Positions 8,484 to 15,700 of a stretch of 64,000 nucleotides of DNA are shown here, in pieces. The position numbers were made by a program, and so were the translations under genes. Source of the DNA: Amarolinea aalborgensis (lineage in GTDB: Bacteria; Chloroflexota; Anaerolineae; SSC4; Amarolineaceae); assembly GCF_900491745.1 (NCBI RefSeq), contig NZ_UETR01000001.1:496001-560000 (forward strand), read 5' to 3'. Positions within the stretch are counted from its first letter, which is position 1; each line of letters opens with the position of its first letter. A model generated the notes under the pieces. It had not been told where the DNA came from. It saw only the letters and a program-made list of their open reading frames with translations, and did no database searches.

Positions 8484-8960
8484 CTGGTCGCCCGGCTCGT
8501 TGGTGAGGCGCCATTCCATCGTGGTGCGCGACGCGTGAGGCTGAAATCCGCAGCGCTCGTAGAGGGCGCGCGCGTGGGTGTTGTGGCGCTCCACCTCCAG
8601 CTGCACCGCCACGCAGCGATGGTGGAGCGCACGGTCGCCGATGAAGTCGAGCGTGATGCTGCCCCAGCCGCGCCCGCGGTGCGATGGGCGCAGATACAGC
8701 TCGTCAATCAGAACAAAGCGACCGCCCAGTTCCACGGTAAAACCCCAGGTCAGGATCGTGTAGCCAACGACAGTCTCGCCATCCTGGATCAGCCAGATTT
8801 CTCCCCAGCGCCCTGGCTCCTGCAGCAGCGCCTCGATGGCGCGCTCACGATCGGCCAGGGGGAAGGCGGTCAAGCCGTCTTCGATGAAGAGCGCCTCGTT
8901 CAAGTTCAACACGGTCTCGGCGTCCGCTGGCCGAGCCGACACGAAGTACGGATGGTCCAT
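8478..8960 (-). CDS. GNAT-family N-acetyltransferase, hisD operon
   Basis: A 160-aa GNAT. The acetyl-CoA-binding loop is at LIDELYLRPSHRGRGWGS (about residues 84-101), followed by VQLEVERHNTHARALYERCGF, the classic motif A/B arrangement for amino-group acetylation of small molecules or proteins. Substrate unknown. It starts two bases after the hisD stop, so translation is probably coupled to hisD. It converges on the membrane protein gene with a six-base overlap. Confidence 0.88.
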   Translation of the reverse strand: MDHPYFVSARPADAETVLNLNEALFIEDGLTAFPLADRERAIEALLQEPGRWGEIWLIQDGETVVGYTILTWGFTVELGGRFVLIDELYLRPSHRGRGWGSITLDFIGDRALHHRCVAVQLEVERHNTHARALYERCGFQPHASRTTMEWRLTNEPGDQL

Positions 8961-8962
8961 GA

Positions 8963-10309
8963 CTAATCTCCCCTCATGCGCTGCCCGGCCGCGGCCGCAT
9001 GCGCGCTCAGTCCTTCCGCCTCGGCCAACACCGCCGCGGCGGCGCTGAGCCGTTGACCGGCTGGCAGCGACAGCCCGATCAGGCTGATGCGCTTGACGAA
9101 GTCGGCCACGCTTAACGGCGAAGCGAAGCGCGCGGAGCCTTCGGTCGGCATGATGTGACTGGGGCCGGCCACGTAATCGCCCAGCACCTCGAAAGAGCCT
9201 TCGCCCAGGAAAATGCCGCCCGCGTGGCGCACCTGGCCGATCAGCGCCCAGGGATCAGCCACGAGCAGGCAAAGATGCTCTGGCGCGTACGCGTTGGCCA
9301 GCGTTACGGCCTGCGCCAGGCTTTCGGTGATGACGATGCCGCCGCGGCCGCTGAGCGACTGCGCGATGATGTCCGCGCGGCTGAGTTCCTCGATCTGGCG
9401 GCCGATCTCAAGTTGCACTGCTGTGGCCAGCTCCGGCGACGGCGTCAACAGGATGGCCGAGGCCAGCACATCATGCTCGGCCTGCGCCAACAGATCAGCC
9501 GCGACCAGGGCAGGGCGCGCGTTGGCATCGGCAATGACCATCGTCTCTGTGGGGCCGGGGATGCCGTCAATGCCCACGACGCCGTAGACCTGGCGCTTGG
9601 CCAGGGTGACGAACAGCCCGCCGGGGCCGACGATCTTGTCCACGGCGTGCAGCGTGGCGCCGCCGTAAGCCAGCAGACCGATGGCCTGCGCGCCGCCCAC
9701 CGCCCACAGTTCATCCACGCCGGCCAGCGCGGCCGCAGCCAGGATCACATCGGGCACGCGGCCGCTGGCGCGGTCGGGCGGAGTGACGGCCACGATGCGC
9801 TGCACGCCGGCCACGCGCGCGGGCACGGCCGCCATCAACAGCGACGAGGGCAGCGGCGCGGTGCCACCCGGCACATACACGCCGACCGAGTCCAGCGGGC
9901 GGATCAACTGCCCCAGGACGCCGTCTGCGCCCGCATCCATCCAGGAATCCATCGGCTGTTTACGATGAAAGGCTTCGATACGCTCGCGGGCCAGCCGCAG
10001 CGCCTCGACCAGTGCAGCCGGCAGACGCGCCAGCGCGGCCTGCTGCTCCGCACGGCTTACGGTCAACGTCGCCAGGGTGACGCCATCAATGCGCTGCGTC
10101 CATTCCCGCGCGGCCGCCTCGCCGCGGCGGCGCACATCATTCAAGACGCGCGTCACGGCTGCTGTGGGCGTCAGATCCTCGCCAAAGCGCCGCCGAATGC
10201 CGTCGCGCACGACATCGGGTACGTCCTGGTCGTCCCACGCTGCGCGGCGTAACACTGTTTGCTGTGCGTGCGCCAGGTCGGTAAAAACCGGAATGAGTGG
10301 TCCTGCCAT
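8963..10309 (-). CDS. hisD: Histidinol dehydrogenase
   Basis: Oxidises histidinol to histidine in two NAD-dependent steps. 448 aa. Visible signatures: GVYVPGGTAPLPSSLLM, the TPPDR segment, VGGAQAIGLLAYG, IVGPGGLFVTLAKRQV, GIDGIPGPTE, the LLAQAEHD motif and the C-terminal YAPEHL and GPSHIMPTEGSARF stretches that carry metal and substrate ligands. It lies 24 bp downstream of hisG on the same strand and is followed after 2 bp by a GNAT gene. Confidence 0.95.
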   Translation of the reverse strand: MAGPLIPVFTDLAHAQQTVLRRAAWDDQDVPDVVRDGIRRRFGEDLTPTAAVTRVLNDVRRRGEAAAREWTQRIDGVTLATLTVSRAEQQAALARLPAALVEALRLARERIEAFHRKQPMDSWMDAGADGVLGQLIRPLDSVGVYVPGGTAPLPSSLLMAAVPARVAGVQRIVAVTPPDRASGRVPDVILAAAALAGVDELWAVGGAQAIGLLAYGGATLHAVDKIVGPGGLFVTLAKRQVYGVVGIDGIPGPTETMVIADANARPALVAADLLAQAEHDVLASAILLTPSPELATAVQLEIGRQIEELSRADIIAQSLSGRGGIVITESLAQAVTLANAYAPEHLCLLVADPWALIGQVRHAGGIFLGEGSFEVLGDYVAGPSHIMPTEGSARFASPLSVADFVKRISLIGLSLPAGQRLSAAAAVLAEAEGLSAHAAAAGQRMRGD

Positions 10310-10333
10310 GGTTTTGTTCCCTGCCAGATAATC

Positions 10334-11005
10334 TCAGTTCATCAGCGCGCGGCGCAGGCGTTCCAGCAGCTCGCTGATGCGGTCGGCCTTCAGGCGATAG
10401 CTGGCCCGGTTGGCGATCAGGCACGCCTGCGACTCCATGATGGTGCGCAGCTCAACCAGGCCGTGCGCGCGCAAGGTGTTGCCGGTTTCCACCAGGTCAA
10501 CAATCAGGTCGGCCAGGCCGACAACCGGCGCCAGTTCAATGGAGCCACTGAGGGCAATGATCTCCGCGGAGATGCCGCGTCCCTGGAAGTAGGCGCGCGC
10601 CAGGTTGGGGTATTTGGTGGCGACGCGCGGGTTCGGCTCCAGGCGCAGCGGCCGCGGGGGCCGATCCGCCCAACCGGCAACGACCAGGCGGCAGTGGCCG
10701 AACGGCAGGCGCAGCGGCTCGTACACGTCACGACCGCTCTCGCGCAGCACGTCTTCGCCCACCACCCCCAGATCGGCCACGCCATACTCGACATAAATCG
10801 GGACATCGCCAGGCTTGGCGAGCAGATAGCGGACGCGGCCGGCCGCGCCGGGAATGATCAGACGCCGGCTGGCGTCGCCGTCGCTCGGATCGTCGGCGTC
10901 ACGACCGTAGCCGATCTGCGCCAGGAGGGCGAGGGCCTGATGCTGCATGCGTCCTTTGGGCAGGGCAATGGTCAACTGTTGCGCGTCGAACGTGGAATTT
11001 TGCAT
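10334..11005 (-). CDS. hisG: ATP phosphoribosyltransferase, short (HisZ-dependent) form
   Basis: First step of histidine synthesis: condenses ATP with PRPP. At 223 aa it is the short form that lacks the C-terminal regulatory domain and needs HisZ; a HisZ-like gene lies immediately upstream. Signs: TIALPKGRMQ at the N-terminus, GVADLGVVGEDVL, the RVATKYPNLARAYF segment, and DLIVDLVETGNTLRAHGL, the PRPP-binding loop. ATG 11005 is preferred over a TTG two codons upstream. Confidence 0.93.
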   Translation of the reverse strand: MQNSTFDAQQLTIALPKGRMQHQALALLAQIGYGRDADDPSDGDASRRLIIPGAAGRVRYLLAKPGDVPIYVEYGVADLGVVGEDVLRESGRDVYEPLRLPFGHCRLVVAGWADRPPRPLRLEPNPRVATKYPNLARAYFQGRGISAEIIALSGSIELAPVVGLADLIVDLVETGNTLRAHGLVELRTIMESQACLIANRASYRLKADRISELLERLRRALMN

Positions 11006-11011
11006 CGTCAA

Positions 11012-11191
11012 GCCCTAACCCGGACAAGCCGGAGCCAAATGCTTCAACGCAAAGGCGCCACGGTGCAAAGACGCTAAGAAAACGCGTTGCGGCTTTGAGC
11101 CTTTGCGACTTCGCGTTAGAATTTCTTGCTCGCTTTACCAGAATTTCACTGATAAGATACTAACCGCTGGTACGTTGCCCGTCGCCGGTCA
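11012..11191. repeat. Imperfect AACGCAAAG palindrome between hisZ and hisG
   Basis: At 11046-11118 the sequence runs AACGCAAAGGCGC ... GCAAAGACGC and then returns as GCCTTTGCGACTTCGCGTT, an imperfect inverted repeat with arms of about 30 bases. It falls within the presumed hisZ-hisG transcript. A related palindrome (CACAAAGACAC words) lies before valS. No gene is seen in the remaining bases. Confidence 0.55.
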
Positions 11192-12454
11192 TCATGGCGT
11201 CTCCCGCAGCGTAGCCAAAAAGTCGGCAAGCGTCCAGGTCTGCTGCCCCGCGGCGGTGAAGAGACTGACGCCCTCGTCATCCAGCCAAAGCAGCCGGGGA
11301 ATGGCGCGCTGCTGCGCCACGGCGCAGAGGGCGTCTGCGCTGCGGCCGAGCAAATCCACGTCAATGATCTGCCCTGCGGCGCGCTGCGCGGCCATCCACG
11401 CGTGCAGCGCCGCAGCATCGGCTCCCGGCGCGGCGCCCACCAGCCAATCCGTCGTCAGCGTTGGCGCGGGCGCTTGCTGCAGGCGGCCGGCCTGTCGCAG
11501 GCGCTCAACCACGAGCGCACAGCCCACGGCCGGTAAGGGTGGGCCAAAATGACCGATCAAATTGTCATAACGACCACCGCTGCACAGCGCGGCGCCCAGG
11601 CCTGGCGCAAAACCTTCGAAGGTGATGCCCGTGTAGTAAGCCATGCCCCGCACCTCGCCCAGGTCAACCGTAACATGGGGCGTCATGCCGGCCGCGGCCA
11701 CGCGCGCATAAACCGCCTCTAGATGCGCAACCGCGGCCGCCATCTCGGTCGTCAGGCAGATTTCCAGCGCTTGGGGAAAAACTTCGGCGCCGCCGGCCAG
11801 GCGCGGCAGGGCCTGCAAGGCGCGGCGCGCCGGCAAGGTCAGCGGCAGGGTGGGTAAGAGGGCGGCCAGATCGCCCTGACGTTTGCGGTCAATGGCGTCG
11901 CTCAGCGTCTGTGTGGCTTCCGGCGTCAGGTTGAGGGCGGCGAGCAGGCTGTGGTAGAAACCGATGTGGCCGATAGTCAACTGAAAGGCGCGCAGGCCCG
12001 CGGCGCGGAGCGCGGCGATCGCCAGGCTCAGCACCTCGACATCGGCGGCCACGGTGCCGGCGCCGATCAACTCGAAGCCAGCCTGGCTGAATTCGCGTCG
12101 GCGGCCGGCCTGCGGTTCTTCATAGCGAAAGACGTTGCCGATGTAGAACAGGCGCAGCGGCAGTGGTTCATCATACAGCTTCGTGCCTACCGCGCGCGCC
12201 GTGGGAATCGTCAGGTCGGGGCGGAGGGCCAGGGTTTGGCCGTCACGATCTACAAAACGGATCATGTTGCCGGCCAATTGGCTGCCGGCCGGCCCGGCGA
12301 CGACTTCGGCGTATTCGAGCGTCGGCGGAATAATCTCGCTGTAGGCCCAGCCCGCGAACGTCTGGCGCAGGTTCATTTCCAGGGCGCGCTGCTGCGCCGC
12401 ATCCTCAAGAAAAAGGTCACCGACCCCATAGGGTATCTGGCCCGTTATCAACAC
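11192..12454 (-). CDS. hisZ: HisZ, regulatory subunit of ATP phosphoribosyltransferase
   Basis: A histidyl-tRNA-synthetase-like protein with no aminoacylation role expected; it forms the hetero-octamer with short HisG and carries the histidine feedback site. Motif 2 features are seen: LALRPDLTIPTAR, LRLFYIGNVFRYEEP and GRRREFSQAGFELIG, with AYYTGITFEGFAPG and CSGGRYDNL later. The N-terminus has IPYGVGDLF. About 420 aa, longer than HisS-derived catalytic cores, with about 90 extra residues at the C-terminus. The start is uncertain: GTG 12454 is used here because the family similarity starts right after it; the frame is open to 12565. Confidence 0.85.
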   Translation of the reverse strand: MLITGQIPYGVGDLFLEDAAQQRALEMNLRQTFAGWAYSEIIPPTLEYAEVVAGPAGSQLAGNMIRFVDRDGQTLALRPDLTIPTARAVGTKLYDEPLPLRLFYIGNVFRYEEPQAGRRREFSQAGFELIGAGTVAADVEVLSLAIAALRAAGLRAFQLTIGHIGFYHSLLAALNLTPEATQTLSDAIDRKRQGDLAALLPTLPLTLPARRALQALPRLAGGAEVFPQALEICLTTEMAAAVAHLEAVYARVAAAGMTPHVTVDLGEVRGMAYYTGITFEGFAPGLGAALCSGGRYDNLIGHFGPPLPAVGCALVVERLRQAGRLQQAPAPTLTTDWLVGAAPGADAAALHAWMAAQRAAGQIIDVDLLGRSADALCAVAQQRAIPRLLWLDDEGVSLFTAAGQQTWTLADFLATLRETP

Positions 12455-12558
12455 AGCCTCGCTTGACAGTAAAAAAGACTGGTTGAGCTTAGCATAGCCC
12501 TGGTCAAAAGTCAAAGCGGGTGACAGATGCGACGATGCAAAATGTCGAAAATTTCCTC

Positions 12559-12587
12559 TTGACAAACCGATCCGGCGGTGTTATAAA
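12559..12587 (+). promoter_or_regulatory. Near-consensus sigma70 promoter of the Rhs gene
   Basis: TTGACA (12559-12564), a 17-bp spacer, then TATAAA (12582-12587). The expected transcription start is near 12594, giving a leader of about 150 bases to the Rhs ATG at 12744. It is the best sigma70 match noticed in the window and is divergent from hisZ. Confidence 0.7.
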
Positions 12588-12743
12588 TGAGCCAGCGATC
12601 ATCCCGTCTCCCGGCTTTGCGACCCGGCGGGCAGTTTGCACAGCCCGCGCAAGTCCTCCCTGGCCTAAAACATCCTTCTGGCAGTCAGGCAATCTCCCTG
12701 ACCCCGCGTCGTTCCGTTTGCTGCGTGAAAGGAGTCTGTCATC

Positions 12744-15700
12744 ATGACCCGCCCCGTGTTTGCCATTTTCCATCTGTTGGTTGTGCTCAGCCTGGCGCTG
12801 CCGCCGCTGCGCGTGCAGCCTGCCCCTTTTGTTCCTTCGCCAGCTAGGCCGGCTGGTGAGTCTCCTGTCATGGAGTCATTCAAACCGACGCCGCCCACGG
12901 CCACGCCGACAGCCACGGCCGAGGCGCCCTGCCTGGGGTTGGACTGCACGCCGACGCCCACCGCCACGGCGACCGATGCGCCGCCCACAGCGACGGCAAC
13001 CGGGGTCGCACCGCCTTGCCTGGGGTCGGACTGCACGCCGACGGAGGCGCCGCCGAGCGTCACACCCACGTGGACGCCGACGCCCACCGCCACGCCGCCC
13101 CCTGTCGGTGTGGATGAGGTATGGGCCATGCCAGACCAGGAGAGCCGCTTGCAGAGCGGTGATGGGCGGGTGGTGCTCGCTATTCCGGCAGGTGCGGTCA
13201 GCGCGCCGACCCTGGTACGCTATGTATCACATGCTGCGGTCCCCGATCAGCCGTCGAATCTCAGTTTCCAGTTTGAACTGATTGCCACAGAACTATCTGG
13301 TGTTGAGATCACACAATTTCTCACGCCGCTGACGCTGAACTATCGCGACCCGACGGCAGGCGATGAAGGGACGCCCTGGCCGCCGGGGGCTGCGCTGTTC
13401 TACCAGGACACGGCCGACGGGCGCTGGGTCGTCTTGCCAACAAGCGTGGATCAGGAGCAGAGAGAACTGACTACCATGCTGACGCACTTCACGCTGTTTG
13501 CGGCAGGCAACAGCATTATCCCGGAACCCGCGCCGGGAATCAAGGGGATGCAGTCGCAGTTGTACAACGGCGCCTGGACCGTCAGCTACCCGATCGAGGC
13601 GCCGCCGGGGCCGGGTGGGCTTGCGCCTGGGCTGAGCCTGGACTACAGCAGCCGCAGCCTGGCCGGCGGCGGACATCATCAGTTGGCCGGCTGGGGCTGG
13701 GATCTGGGCGGACTGAGCTACGTCCTGCGCGACCTGAGCACAGGCAAGTACAGCCTGACCCTCGACGGCGTCACCCACGAATTGGAGGAACACGGCGGCT
13801 ATTTCTATAGCGTGCAGGACCCCTTCCTCAAGATCCGCCGGCCAACCGCTTCCAACCCGGACTATCCCGTCATGGAGTATTTCGACCCCAGTACGCCAGC
13901 CAACCCCTTCAAGACGATTGACTTGCCCCAAACGCCCGGGCAGTACAACCGGGACAACCAGGTGTGGGAGGTGACGACCGAGGGGGGCGTCACGTATCAC
14001 TTCGAGCCGATGCTGTACGTGCGCGACTGCAGCGGCGGGGATTGGACGCCCTCGACGGAACAGCGCGTGGTGCACCGTTTCACGAAGTGGATGTTGACCG
14101 AAGTGCGCGATACGACGCCGGCCACAGCCAATCGTGTGACTTTCAGCTATGACTACGAAGGCACGCTGCTGGCAGTCAATGTGCCAGTGTGTCCCAATGA
14201 TTACACCAGCGATGCGCGCATCCAGGTGCGCGCGGCGCGGGTGAAGGAGATCAGCTATGGGCCAGGCGGCATCTTCAAGGTGCAGCTTGCCTACCTGAAC
14301 CGAGAGGATCGGGCTGAGCACTTCGACGAGACCGGGTACCAGGTCTTCTGGACACGGAAATACCTGCAACAGGTCGAAGTGCGCGCCAACAATACGCTGC
14401 TGCACAAGGTGGGGCTGGGCATGACCGCGTTCACGAACCCGGCCGCGCCGTCGCAGAGCCGGCTCTATCTGAGCACGATCACGCGCTATGGCGCAGACAA
14501 CAGCACCTTGCCGCCAACGACCTACACCTATGGCAGCGGCACGACGGATGGATTCATGGCGGCGGTAGATAACGGCTACCATGGGCGCGTGGAGATTGCC
14601 TATATCAGCTCGAACGGCGGAATGGTAGTGCAGCAGGAGCGGCGGCGCGGAGGCGGGAGCGATCCTGACATCGTGACGCAATACTGGTACACGACGACCT
14701 GGGACAGCGAGGCGGGGGGCTTTGCCGAAGCGGAAATGACGCTGGTAGGGAGCGGCGCCTTGATCGGCAGCGGCCAGCCGGACACGCGTATACGGCAGTG
14801 GTTCCACACCACGACCAACCTGCGGCGTTGGAAGGGTAAGTTGTACAAGGCAGAAACCCGGGCAGGCTCGGGCGTCACGAACAACTTGCTGGCGCGTACA
14901 CTGCAGACCTGGAACGAGACCAACGTGGGCACACCGGGTGGGATGACCTTCGTTTATCTGCAAGACAAGACCGAATACGTCGTGGACCCCAACGGCACGG
15001 ACCCGCCGACACGTTACACCAAGACCGTGTATGTCTATGATCCTGCGTATGGCAACCTGCGACTGAGCAGGCTGTACAGCGAAGCGGCGCCCACGACACC
15101 GTATCGCACCAACGAGCGGGTCTATTTCCCACGCAACGACGCCACGGCTTACATCGTCAACCAGGTAGCGGAGGAGAAGCTGTGGGAGGGAAGCGAGGCC
15201 GGGATATGTCGGGGTCAGAGCCGTTACGTCTACGACAACAACAGCGGCTATGCGGCGTATAACCAGGCGCCGACCAATGGACAATTGAAGGAGGTGTGGG
15301 AGGCGGGGCAAGGGGGAACGGCATGTAATACCAACTGGGTGCGATCGGCAGCCTACGACTACGATGCGTGGGGCAACCGCACGAAAGAAACCGCCGCCAA
15401 CGGTCGCACCGTGACAACCGTCTTCGATAGCACGTTTCATGCCTATGCGATGAGCGTGAGCATACAGCCGGACAGCCAGTTGGGCGGCGCGACGCTGACG
15501 ACGACTTACACACGTTACGGCATCAATGCGGCAGCGGGGGGCAACGGGTTGGTGGGGCAGGTGCAAAGCGAAACCGATGCCAACCTGGCGGTCACGCGCT
15601 ACACCTACGATACATTTGGCCGGCTGACAGAGGTGCGCAAGCCCGGTGCGGGGTTCAGCAATCCGGCCACGGAGCAGATTGTCTACACGACCGACCAGGG

